Shown here: positions 44,571 through 52,636 of the stretch, one piece after another
How the letters are laid out: each line of letters begins with the position of its first letter
How positions within the stretch are numbered: the stretch's first letter is position 1
Origin: an uncultured Prevotellaceae bacterium
Lineage (GTDB): Bacteria; Bacteroidota; Bacteroidia; Bacteroidales; Muribaculaceae
Direction of reading: 5' to 3'
Assembly: GCA_900316835.1 (NCBI GenBank)
Contig: ONEL01000007.1
Span: forward strand, 36,380-100,379
DNA: 64,000 nucleotides
Position numbers and translations under genes: made by a program
Notes under the pieces: generated by a model
What the model saw: only the letters and a program-made list of their open reading frames with translations
Told to the model about the DNA's origin: nothing
The model's database searches: none

Positions 44571-44605
44571 GAAAAAAACTCCAAGCAAGTGTGCTCGGAG
44601 TTTTT
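44571..44605. terminator. Orphan terminator hairpin
   Basis: AAACTCC-A-AGCA (44576-44587) pairs with TGCT-C-GGAGTTT (44592-44603) with one internal mismatch and a 4-nt loop. The minus strand continues into seven T residues and the plus strand into five. No annotated gene ends here: the neighbouring genes diverge from this region. It may insulate the phosphodiesterase promoter or end an unannotated small RNA. Confidence 0.65.
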
Positions 44606-44955
44606 ATCTATCGTTCTGGGGTGCATTCACTGCATCTGAACTTATATTGTTTTATTACGAAAAAGTTAATTACCAAACTAAAAACGTTTGAAGCTTTATT
44701 TATTGTTCGCTTCTTTGACTGCGAAATATGCAATCGGTTTAATTAATATTTTAATTTTAACCTATCTTAACATTTAAACCTAATTATGATTCGATTTAAA
44801 GATTTGTTCTCACCTATTATTTTTTGTGTTAAAATAGTAAAAAATTAGAAAAATAATAATATCTTTGCATAATTTTCTTATCATGCTGGTGTAAACTCAT
44901 TGAAAATGTGTGTCACTTTGCCACTAGCATTAATTCTTTTAATAGTCAAATAAAT
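44606..44955 (+). promoter_or_regulatory. A/T-rich region with promoter for the PAP2-barrel operon
   Basis: A gene-free stretch of about 350 very A/T-rich bases. TATCTTTG (44860-44867) is a full -7 consensus and would start transcription about 85 bases before the ATG at 44956. I see no other structure. Confidence 0.6.
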
Positions 44956-46728
44956 ATGAGAAAAAATATCATTGGGATACTTATAGCATTGTTGCTAATT
45001 AATGGTTGTGTTTTTGCGCAAGCTCAAGACGCAGTGATTGTTAGTGCCGATTCTTTACCAATGACAAAGAGCTTAGATAATACCCGCTTACTGTCACATC
45101 ATGATAGTGAGGAAGCCCCTCCAGTGGTATCGCTAGATGATGACGATGAAGAGGAACGTACCAAAGCTATCCCCAAGCTGAAGCTTTATGAGCCACCTAA
45201 GGCCCCTGATTTTAACTTTATCAAGAGCCGAACTAATCCGGCTGTGAAGCCTTATAAGTTTCTTGATGACCAAACTTGGGTAGGCATTCCCATTTTCCTG
45301 TCGGGATTAATCGCTAAAAGTGAGAAAACTGCCTTCAGGCAGGATTATAATAATCCTAACACTAAGATTCGCCTCATCAAGTATAATTTCCACAACGAGA
45401 TTGACAACTATACCCAGTATGTGCCACTGGCACTTGCTATTGGCTTGAAAATAGGTGGAGTGGAAAGCCGTAGCGACTGGCCCAGATTCTGGGCGTCGTC
45501 GGCTGCTTCGGCAGCTATTATGGCTGGCTTGGTAAATGGTATTAAATACACCGCCAGCGAGATGCGGCCCGACGGGTCCACACGCAACTCATGGCCCAGT
45601 GGGCACACAGCCACCGCTTTTATGGCCGCCACTATATTGCACAAGGAATATGGTATGACACGCTCGCCGTGGTTCTCACTTGGCGCCTACACCCTAGCCA
45701 CAGCTACCGGTGTGATGCGTGTGCTTAACAACCGTCACTGGATTAGCGATGTGCTCTCGGGAGCAGGAATCGGTATTCTATCGGTTGAGCTGGGTTATGG
45801 GCTCATGGACTTGCTCTTTAAGCATCGGGGCTTGCAACGTGGCGACCTTAGCATATATCCCGATTTGCGCGAGAATCCGTCGTTCTTCGACATTTCAATG
45901 GGTATAGGCTTGGGCAATAAAAACTTGGAGTTGCCAGCTTTTGACTTCAACATCCCCGCCGAGTTTATCGATGAAGGTGAGTCGACGTCAACCGAGCCGA
46001 TGCGACTCAAGTTCCGCTCGGCAACGGTAGTGGGAGCCGAGGGTGCCTATTTCTTTAACCCCTACATTGGTGTGGGTGGACGCTTGCGTGTGAAGGCTAC
46101 CCCTATCAATGGGTGGAGCCAGTTTGCCTTGAGCGAAGAGGGTGAAATCCAGCAGTTTTTTAAAGATCCTTTACTCAGCCAGTCGGTTCAATCCATAGCT
46201 CTCACTATTGAGAGTGACCACCTCACTGAGTTTGCTGCCGATGCGGGTGTATACTTCAACTGGGCATTCTCGTCGCGCTGGGCACTGGGTGCTAAGGCGC
46301 TGATTGGCCGTAGTGTGATGAATGCAATCGACATTAACGCCTCTTACACAGGGCAGCAACTTGCCTTTAACAGCGAGGCACTGGATGACGACACAGCTCC
46401 CATGTTTAAGCTCACTGATAAGATAATCGACCACAAGTGGGACTACATCAACGTTGAGGCATCTAATTCTATAAAGTTTGGCTCGGGCATCTCACTCACC
46501 TATGCTCACAAGAACAATTTCGCTTGGAAAGTGTTCTGCGACTACGACTACGCGCGCAAGACCTTCACCGCCACCTATCATCCCCTGGGATTGATGCAAG
46601 GCCTCTCGCCCGACTTGGTGGATATAATGCAAATTTTCAGTTGGGACATGACCAAGCCGGCGGTTTCAAGCGTTAAGAAATCGCTTCACCAGTGGGTTTT
46701 GGGCGGTGCCTTGAGCATTCATTTCTAA
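44956..46728 (+). CDS. PAP2-type phosphatase fused to an outer-membrane-like barrel
   Basis: This is a 590-residue protein. The ATG at 44956 begins a signal peptide (MRKNIIGILIALLLINGCVFAQAQ); an upstream in-frame GTG at 44908 is less likely. An acidic stretch (LDDDDEEE) lies near 60. The PAP2 superfamily signature is complete at ~190-275: KYTASEMRPDG, SWPSGHTA and NNRHWISDVLSGAG. From ~345 to the end the sequence alternates in short beta-strands and resembles a barrel (VVGAEGAYFFNPYIGVGGRL), ending in HF. PAP2 enzymes remove phosphate from lipids or undecaprenyl pyrophosphate; the attached barrel suggests action at the outer membrane, for instance on lipid A. This substrate is inference. Confidence 0.82.
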   Translation: MRKNIIGILIALLLINGCVFAQAQDAVIVSADSLPMTKSLDNTRLLSHHDSEEAPPVVSLDDDDEEERTKAIPKLKLYEPPKAPDFNFIKSRTNPAVKPYKFLDDQTWVGIPIFLSGLIAKSEKTAFRQDYNNPNTKIRLIKYNFHNEIDNYTQYVPLALAIGLKIGGVESRSDWPRFWASSAASAAIMAGLVNGIKYTASEMRPDGSTRNSWPSGHTATAFMAATILHKEYGMTRSPWFSLGAYTLATATGVMRVLNNRHWISDVLSGAGIGILSVELGYGLMDLLFKHRGLQRGDLSIYPDLRENPSFFDISMGIGLGNKNLELPAFDFNIPAEFIDEGESTSTEPMRLKFRSATVVGAEGAYFFNPYIGVGGRLRVKATPINGWSQFALSEEGEIQQFFKDPLLSQSVQSIALTIESDHLTEFAADAGVYFNWAFSSRWALGAKALIGRSVMNAIDINASYTGQQLAFNSEALDDDTAPMFKLTDKIIDHKWDYINVEASNSIKFGSGISLTYAHKNNFAWKVFCDYDYARKTFTATYHPLGLMQGLSPDLVDIMQIFSWDMTKPAVSSVKKSLHQWVLGGALSIHF

Positions 46729-46757
46729 ATGGAATTAATTTATAATTATAATACTCA

Positions 46758-47486
46758 ATGAAAAAATTATTACTACTTTTGATGATTACAGCCACTAGCC
46801 TGTGCGCATGGGCTCAGGATAGTTATATTCCCTACAAGGCCTACGATGGAGAGCACAAGCACGAGGCATCGGCTTATGTAATGGGAGGTGACAATGTGGT
46901 GAGCGGGAAATTTGGCGGGCTCGCCGTTTCCTATAATCACCATTTCACTCCACGATGGCATCTAGGCGGTAATGCACAAATTCAAATGTGGAAACGACTT
47001 TACTCAATCAATGTGACTGGCGGCTACCGCTTGCCTATCAAGTATGGACACCTCTACTTTGATGGAAAGCTCATGCTTAACCGCTACAATCGTTGGGGAT
47101 TCAGTGAGTTTGTCGCCAATGCCTCGGTTACATGGGAGAGTGCCTACGTCGACCTTCGCCTAGGCGAGTCGCTTATCCACTTTTGGAGTAAAGATGTCTA
47201 TTTTGAAGATCGCTATGGCTACACCGAGCCACTTACTCTCACTTTTGGCTTTGGTGTGAACATTCGTCACCGCAACAACCCGTGGAACATTGGGTTCTTC
47301 TTCCGCAACTACGACGACTTTTACTACGAAAACTGGAACATCAACTGGGGTTTACGCTGGTATGCCCGCATTTACAAGCAGTGGCGTCTCTTTGGTGAGT
47401 TCAACATTCGCCCTGCAGGCTCTATGAGCCAGCTGGCTAGTAGATATGAGGGTTCGGTGAAATTAGGTGTTAAATATAAATGGTAA
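46758..47486 (+). CDS. Small outer-membrane barrel protein
   Basis: This is a 242-residue protein with a signal peptide (to about CAWAQ, residue 20). The rest is a series of amphipathic aromatic-rich strands (GGLAVSYNHHF; WHLGGNAQIQMW; INWGLRWYARIYKQW) and ends in KYKW, an aromatic last residue typical of barrel proteins recognised by the BAM machine. I do not recognise the family. It lies 29 bases after the PAP2-barrel gene and 5 bases before the metallophosphoesterase, forming a three-gene operon. Confidence 0.72.
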   Translation: MKKLLLLLMITATSLCAWAQDSYIPYKAYDGEHKHEASAYVMGGDNVVSGKFGGLAVSYNHHFTPRWHLGGNAQIQMWKRLYSINVTGGYRLPIKYGHLYFDGKLMLNRYNRWGFSEFVANASVTWESAYVDLRLGESLIHFWSKDVYFEDRYGYTEPLTLTFGFGVNIRHRNNPWNIGFFFRNYDDFYYENWNINWGLRWYARIYKQWRLFGEFNIRPAGSMSQLASRYEGSVKLGVKYKW

Positions 47487-47491
47487 ATCTC

Positions 47492-48517
47492 ATGAAAACG
47501 AAATATATTATTATAGCAGCTTTGGCAGCAATGGCGCTGGCCAACACATCATGCGAGAAGGTGAGCCCTCAAGGCGTGCTAATGGCTGGTACTGCCGTCG
47601 AGGATCGTGTTCAAATGTCAAATCTCTACTACAAGGAGCATCTCTTTGAGATGAAATTCAACTACGACCTCATGGATAAGCATGACGAGTACACCTTCCT
47701 GGTGGGCGGTGACAGTCACGTCACCACCGATCCAGGGCGCATGGACGAGATGTTCGCAATTGGGCTGGAGGGCGACGACTTGTTCTATACCCATCTGGGC
47801 GATATTGCCGATACCAAGGCCGAGTATTATATTGTCCTTGACTCACTATTAGATGAAGCCAAAAAACGTTATGTAGTTGAAAACTATGTGCAAAACGAAT
47901 ATGGCCGCTGGGTACACAAAACTCATCCCGAAGATATTATAGGTTCTACCTACGAAGAAATAAAGTTCCCATTCTTCCCTGTTGTTGGCAACCATGACCT
48001 CACCCACAACGGATGGGCATTGTGGAGTAACATTTTTGGTTCCTCGTTCTACACTTTCGACGTCATGATAGATGACGGTAGCGAGGGAGGCGAACCCATC
48101 TATGACCACTTCATCTTCCTCGATACCGCGAGTGGCACACTAGGCAAGACGCAAATTGACCTCATTGAGGACGGTGTGCTCGATGGTTGGTACAAGTATC
48201 GCCACACTTTCGTCTTCAGTCATACCAATCTGTTCAGGCCATCGTCAATGCAGTTTGCCTCAACGTTCTCACGCGAGGAAACATTCTTCTTGCTCCAGCA
48301 GTTCGATGAATGGTGCACCACAGCTGTGTTCTGCGGCCACGTTCATGCCTGGGACGATCGCGTCTACAACGATGTTACCTATCTCACCCTCGACTCTATG
48401 AGCGAGCGCAACAGTCCTGAACCGGGCGACTACCTGGTGCGCGTGCACGTGAAGAAGGACGGCGATTGGTCGTGGGAAAAGGTGCACATGGATTACGTCG
48501 CTCCCAAGAAGAAATAA
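47492..48517 (+). CDS. Metallophosphoesterase lipoprotein
   Basis: This is a 341-residue protein. The ATG at 47492 is chosen over an in-frame ATG at 47480, which overlaps the previous stop. A lipobox (ANTSC, Cys near residue 21) ends the signal peptide. The calcineurin-like phosphoesterase metal motifs appear in order: GGDSHVT, GDIADT, GNHDLT, FSHTN and GHVHAWD. The substrate is unknown. It is the last gene of the operon with the PAP2-barrel protein and the small barrel; two phosphatases and a barrel suggest cell-envelope phosphate or lipid processing. Confidence 0.85.
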   Translation: MKTKYIIIAALAAMALANTSCEKVSPQGVLMAGTAVEDRVQMSNLYYKEHLFEMKFNYDLMDKHDEYTFLVGGDSHVTTDPGRMDEMFAIGLEGDDLFYTHLGDIADTKAEYYIVLDSLLDEAKKRYVVENYVQNEYGRWVHKTHPEDIIGSTYEEIKFPFFPVVGNHDLTHNGWALWSNIFGSSFYTFDVMIDDGSEGGEPIYDHFIFLDTASGTLGKTQIDLIEDGVLDGWYKYRHTFVFSHTNLFRPSSMQFASTFSREETFFLLQQFDEWCTTAVFCGHVHAWDDRVYNDVTYLTLDSMSERNSPEPGDYLVRVHVKKDGDWSWEKVHMDYVAPKKK

Positions 48518-48535
48518 TCACAAGCGCTCTGTTTA

Positions 48536-48605
48536 GGGCGATTGTCACTCCAACAATCTAATCGCCCCGCCTGAGACATTGCTCAAACGGGGCGATTGTG
48601 TTTTA
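48536..48605 (+). terminator. Terminator with an alternative hairpin
   Basis: AATCGCCCCG (48560-48569) pairs with CGGGGCGATT (48588-48597), followed by GTGTTTTATT. The same left arm can pair instead with GGGCGATT at 48536-48543, giving two mutually exclusive hairpins. It ends the PAP2-barrel operon and faces the convergent S4 gene. Confidence 0.75.
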
Positions 48606-48627
48606 TTAATGTGAACCTCAGGGGGTG

Positions 48628-49080
48628 TCACTCACCGTTGAGGCGGTCTTCGTCCTCCTGGGTCCATAGTGGATTTTCATCGTCCCAGTCGTCAAAGCCG
48701 AAGAAGGCCTCATCGGTAAACTCCTTCATCTCGCGACCTTCCTTCTTGGTGGGGCGTCCCATGCCCTTCTGTCGGCGCACGAAACCACCTATGCGAGCCA
48801 TCTCAAGCAGCTTGTACTGGTCGGCCGGGGTGATATTCTTCAAGTAGTTAGGCACGAGCTTGGCACCCACGCGGTTGTTAAGCAGTCCCACCACCTCAAA
48901 GGTGAACGTGATGGGAGGCTTGCGCACCTCAATCACGTCGCCCACCTTGATGTTGTGCGACGGCTTCACATTCATCCCCTTGATGGTCACTCGCCCCAGC
49001 TTGCACTGGTCGGTAGCCAGTGAGCGTGTTTTAAACACCCGCGTGGCCCATAGCCACTTGTCAATTCTCATCTCAGACAT
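48628..49080 (-). CDS. S4-domain RNA-binding protein (Hsp15-like)
   Basis: This is a 150-residue cytoplasmic protein. Residues 4-65 form an S4 RNA-binding domain (MRIDKWLWATRVFKTRSLA; VTIKGMNVKPSHNIKVGDVIEV), as in Hsp15, which binds free 50S subunits carrying nascent chains. The C-terminal ~60 residues are basic and then very acidic (FDDWDDENPLW). An alternative start is Met4. It lies downstream of pth and rplY on the same strand, so a ribosome-related operon is likely. Confidence 0.88.
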   Translation of the reverse strand: MSEMRIDKWLWATRVFKTRSLATDQCKLGRVTIKGMNVKPSHNIKVGDVIEVRKPPITFTFEVVGLLNNRVGAKLVPNYLKNITPADQYKLLEMARIGGFVRRQKGMGRPTKKEGREMKEFTDEAFFGFDDWDDENPLWTQEDEDRLNGE

Positions 49081-49144
49081 AAGACTTGTCGTTATCGGTT
49101 ACCAGTTGTCGGTCTTTTTATATGGCTTCACCACAGCCCTTCAA

Positions 49145-49708
49145 TCACTTATTATTATAATTTGTCATGGCAAAGCTCAGTCCGCTCAAGCAAAAGGCTT
49201 TGATGGCTTCAATGGCCTTTTCTACCCGCTCAGGAAGCTGTTGGCGCTCCTGGGGTGTGAGCGGTCCCAGCACATAGTCGATTTGGGCACCCGTGGGGAA
49301 GTCACTACCTATTCCAAACCGCAGGCGAGCGTAATTTTGCGAGCCCACCATTGCGTTAATGTTCTTCAGCCCATTGTGACCGCCATCGGCTCCCTTGCCA
49401 CGCATGCGCAGTGTGCCAAAGGGCAATGCCAAGTCGTCGACCACAACAAGCACGTGGTCGATGTCAATTTTCTCCTTCTGCATCCAGTAGCGCACAGCCT
49501 CACCACTGAGGTTCATGTAGGTGGATGGCTTCAAGAGCAGTAGTCGCTGGTTCTTGAGACGCATCTCGGCAGTGGAACCATAACGCTTGCTCTGAAAAAC
49601 AACATTGGACGCCTCGGCTAAGGCATCCAATATTGTAAACCCTATGTTGTGACGAGTACCCTGGTACTCAGCTCCAATGTTTCCTAGTCCAACAATCAAG
49701 AACTTCAT
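49145..49708 (-). CDS. pth: Peptidyl-tRNA hydrolase
   Basis: This is a 187-residue cytoplasmic esterase that frees tRNA from dropped-off peptidyl-tRNA. The start at 49708 gives [16 protein letters not shown], the usual N-terminus; a longer in-frame GTG start at 49855 would overlap rplY and is rejected. The catalytic histidine is His20 in [17 protein letters not shown] and [11 protein letters not shown] are conserved. Like many bacteria, this genome places pth next to the L25/Ctc gene; it begins about 70 bases after rplY. Confidence 0.96.
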   Translation of the reverse strand: MKFLIVGLGNIGAEYQGTRHNIGFTILDALAEASNVVFQSKRYGSTAEMRLKNQRLLLLKPSTYMNLSGEAVRYWMQKEKIDIDHVLVVVDDLALPFGTLRMRGKGADGGHNGLKNINAMVGSQNYARLRFGIGSDFPTGAQIDYVLGPLTPQERQQLPERVEKAIEAIKAFCLSGLSFAMTNYNNK

Positions 49709-49778
49709 GGGTTCATCACAGCTTTGGGGATTCTCGCTACTTGAAGTGTTGTGAAGTGAGAAAATGCGTCTGAGCCAA

Positions 49779-50465
49779 TTACTCAGCAGCAGCCTCTTCA
49801 CCGTTCTCCTCACTCTCGGCAGCTGCAGCGGCAGCGGCACGTGTAGCACGAACACCAGTGATCACAAGATCCTTAGCGTTGGCAAGTTCATACTTGTCAA
49901 ACTTCAAGTCACCCACTTTGATGGCGTGACCAATGGCGATGTTGTCAACATTAACAACAATGCGCTCGGGAATGTCGGTATAGATACCTTTAACCTTCAC
50001 CTTCTTCATGCTCAAGTAGAGCTTACCACCAGCTTTAACACCCACTGCGTGACCCTCAATCTTAACAGGAATCTCAACAACAACAGGTTTCTGCTCGTTT
50101 ACCTCAAGGAAGTCGAGGTGCAGGATGCTGTCGTTAATGGGGTGCCACTGGATGTCTTTCAAAACGGCCTTCTTCTCTACACCATTGAGGTTAAGGTCAA
50201 CAACATAAACCTCGGGAGTGTAAATCAACTTGCGAACGTCGTTAGTCTTAACAGCGAAGTCGGTAGTGAGAACAGCCTTACCATCGCGGCTGATTTCTAC
50301 AACCTTCTCACCCTGGGCGAGAGTGCCGTCATACTTGCCATCTTTCAGTTCTACCACCTTGCCACCATTGAGCACGCAAGGAATCATTTGGTTAGCGCGA
50401 AGCGCCTTTGCAGCCTTCTTGCCAAGGTCGGTTCTTGGCTCTGCATTTAGTTTAAAAGTCTTCAT
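49779..50465 (-). CDS. rplY: 50S ribosomal protein L25/general stress protein Ctc
   Basis: This is a 228-residue protein of the long L25/TL5/Ctc type that binds 5S rRNA. Residues 1-95 form the L25 domain ([20 protein letters not shown]), residues ~100-185 the TL5 C-terminal beta domain, and an Ala/Glu-rich tail ([19 protein letters not shown]) ends it. It is the first gene of the rplY-pth-S4 group and has a strong promoter about 75 bases upstream. Confidence 0.95.
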   Translation of the reverse strand: MKTFKLNAEPRTDLGKKAAKALRANQMIPCVLNGGKVVELKDGKYDGTLAQGEKVVEISRDGKAVLTTDFAVKTNDVRKLIYTPEVYVVDLNLNGVEKKAVLKDIQWHPINDSILHLDFLEVNEQKPVVVEIPVKIEGHAVGVKAGGKLYLSMKKVKVKGIYTDIPERIVVNVDNIAIGHAIKVGDLKFDKYELANAKDLVITGVRATRAAAAAAAESEENGEEAAAE

Positions 50466-50538
50466 TTCTAATAAATTGTGTTACTCAAAATTAAGTTATT
50501 TAGCTTAATTTCCCATCACACGGGAGCATAAAGCGGCG

Positions 50539-50570
50539 CAAAGGTACAACAATTTTTCTTAACTAACAAA
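50539..50570 (-). promoter_or_regulatory. rplY promoter
   Basis: On the minus strand TTTG (50570-50567), exactly 20 bases and TACCTTTG (50546-50539) are an ideal Bacteroidota promoter. The ~70-nt leader can form a short hairpin (AAATTAAG with CTTAATTT), which might serve translational control by L25; this is conjecture. Confidence 0.75.
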
Positions 50571-50630
50571 TTTTTGCTGATGTTAGAAATATTTTTAGTG
50601 GCTTTATAACATAATGTGTAAAAAATGCTC

Positions 50631-50638
50631 TATCTTTG
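50631..50638 (+). promoter_or_regulatory. -7 element of the fumarase gene
   Basis: TATCTTTG on the plus strand, 48 bases before the start at 50686. The -33 region has no clear TTTG. Confidence 0.6.
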
Positions 50639-50685
50639 CATTGTAGAATAATAACAATACATTTATATATCTATCTATCACAACT

Positions 50686-52329
50686 ATGGCAAATAATCCA
50701 GAGTTTAAGTATGCTCCCATGTTTCAGCTGGGAGAGGATAAAACCGAGTACTATCTGCTCACCAAGGACTATGTTAGCGTGAGCGAGTTTGAAGGTCACC
50801 CCATTCTTAAGGTTGAACCCGAGGCATTGACCATGCTTGCCAATGCTTGTTTTCGTGATGTGTCGTTCATGCTGCGACGCTCTCACAACGAGCAGGTGGC
50901 AAAAATTCTTGCCGACCCCGAGGCTAGTGAGAACGACAAGTATGTCGCACTCACATTCTTGCGTAATGCCGAGACTTCGGTCAAGGGGCAGCTACCATTG
51001 TGCCAGGACACTGGAACAGCTATCATCCATGGCGAGAAAGGTCAGCAAGTGTGGACAGGCTTTTGCGATGAAGAGGCACTATCGCTGGGCGTTTATAAGA
51101 CCTATACCGAGGAGAACCTGCGCTATTCTCAAAATGCTCCACTGAGCATGTTTGAAGAGGTTAATACCCGTTGCAACCTGCCTGCTCAAATCGACCTTGA
51201 GGCTACCGAGGGCATGGAATACAAATTCCTGTGTGTGACAAAAGGTGGTGGTAGCGCTAACAAGACCTATCTCTATCAGGAAACTAAAGCCCGCATCCAG
51301 AATCCAGGAACTCTCATTCCATTCCTGGTGGAAAAAATGAAATCGCTCGGCACAGCGGCATGTCCACCTTATCACATCGCAATCGTGATTGGTGGCACAA
51401 GCGCTGAGAAAAACCTGCTCACCGTGAAGCTGGCTTCAACTCATTACTATGACGAGTTGCCCACCACTGGCGACGAGACAGGTCGCGCATTCCGCGATAT
51501 AGAGCTTGAGAAACAGTTGCTTGAGGAGGCTCATAACATTGGGTTAGGGGCTCAGTTTGGTGGCAAATATCTTGCTCACGACGTGCGCGTAGTGCGCTTG
51601 CCTCGTCATGGCGCGTCGTGCCCCATTGGCTTGGGCGTGAGCTGCAGTGCCGACCGCAACATCAAGGCAAAAATCAACCGTGATGGCATCTGGATTGAGA
51701 AACTCGACGATAATCCAGGCCAGCTCATTCCCGCCGAGCTGCGTGAGGAAGGCGAAGGTGATGCTGTGAAGATTGACCTCAACCAGCCCATGAGTGAGGT
51801 TTGCAAGATCTTGAGCCAGTATCCAGTGAGCACTCGCTTGAGCTTAAATGGTACTATCATCGTGGGTCGCGACATCGCTCATGCCAAAATTAAAGCCCGC
51901 CTTGATGCGGGTGAGGGTATGCCTCAGTATCTCAAGGAACATCCCATTTATTATGCTGGTCCAGCCAAGACTCCCGCGGGCATGGCATGTGGCTCTATGG
52001 GTCCCACTACTGCAGGACGCATGGACCCCTATGTGGATGAGTTCCAAGAGCATGGTGGCAGTCTCATCATGCTAGCCAAGGGCAACCGTTCACAGGCTGT
52101 TACCGACGCCTGCAAGAAGCATGGCGGCTTCTATCTGGGCTCGATAGGTGGTCCGGCGGCAATTCTTGCTCAAAACAATATCAAGAGCATTGAGTGTGTC
52201 GAGTATCCCGAGCTAGGCATGGAAGCCATTTGGAAGATTGAAGTGGAGGATTTCCCTGCTTTCATCCTCGTTGATGACAAGGGCAACGACTTCTTCAAGC
52301 AAATCAAGCCCCGCTGCCCACTATCTTAA
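50686..52329 (+). CDS. Class I fumarate hydratase
   Basis: This is a 547-residue iron-sulfur enzyme that interconverts fumarate and malate. It resembles E. coli FumA/FumB in length and domain order: an N-terminal alpha domain (~1-330) and a C-terminal beta domain. Conserved segments include PLCQDTGTA (near 105), [11 protein letters not shown] and [13 protein letters not shown], which contribute the cysteine ligands of the [4Fe-4S] cluster; [15 protein letters not shown] lies in the beta domain. In Bacteroidales it would work in the reductive branch from oxaloacetate to succinate as well as in the TCA cycle. It is monocistronic, with a terminator after it. Confidence 0.95.
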   Translation: MANNPEFKYAPMFQLGEDKTEYYLLTKDYVSVSEFEGHPILKVEPEALTMLANACFRDVSFMLRRSHNEQVAKILADPEASENDKYVALTFLRNAETSVKGQLPLCQDTGTAIIHGEKGQQVWTGFCDEEALSLGVYKTYTEENLRYSQNAPLSMFEEVNTRCNLPAQIDLEATEGMEYKFLCVTKGGGSANKTYLYQETKARIQNPGTLIPFLVEKMKSLGTAACPPYHIAIVIGGTSAEKNLLTVKLASTHYYDELPTTGDETGRAFRDIELEKQLLEEAHNIGLGAQFGGKYLAHDVRVVRLPRHGASCPIGLGVSCSADRNIKAKINRDGIWIEKLDDNPGQLIPAELREEGEGDAVKIDLNQPMSEVCKILSQYPVSTRLSLNGTIIVGRDIAHAKIKARLDAGEGMPQYLKEHPIYYAGPAKTPAGMACGSMGPTTAGRMDPYVDEFQEHGGSLIMLAKGNRSQAVTDACKKHGGFYLGSIGGPAAILAQNNIKSIECVEYPELGMEAIWKIEVEDFPAFILVDDKGNDFFKQIKPRCPLS

Positions 52330-52636
52330 TGCATAATTCTTAATTGTGTGATGAGTAAATAAGATTTTAGATATTCTCTAATATTTATTAATGTGTCCTG
52401 TGGTAATACAACCGCAGGGCTCATTTTTTATTGACACATGCATTCCTGGCGGGAGTGGAATGGGACAATGTTGTGTGTTGAACAGCGAGTTGAATTGTCA
52501 CTCCTAACTATTTTTTGTAAAAATGCGGTGAAATAAAAATAAATTACTACTTTTGCAATTTGATAGGTATACCCGGTGTGGTGATGGTCCTATTACGACA
52601 TTAAGCATTTTTTGACAATTAAGAAAATCTAGAATA
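52330..52636 (+). promoter_or_regulatory. Fumarase terminator and PBP promoter region
   Basis: A 307-base gene-free stretch. A 15-base stem with one mismatch and two wobbles (52390-52404 with 52411-52425) followed by T residues to about 52430 is an intrinsic terminator for the fumarase gene. TACTTTTG (52548-52555) matches the -7 element and should drive the penicillin-binding protein at 52637. Nothing else is apparent. Confidence 0.7.
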
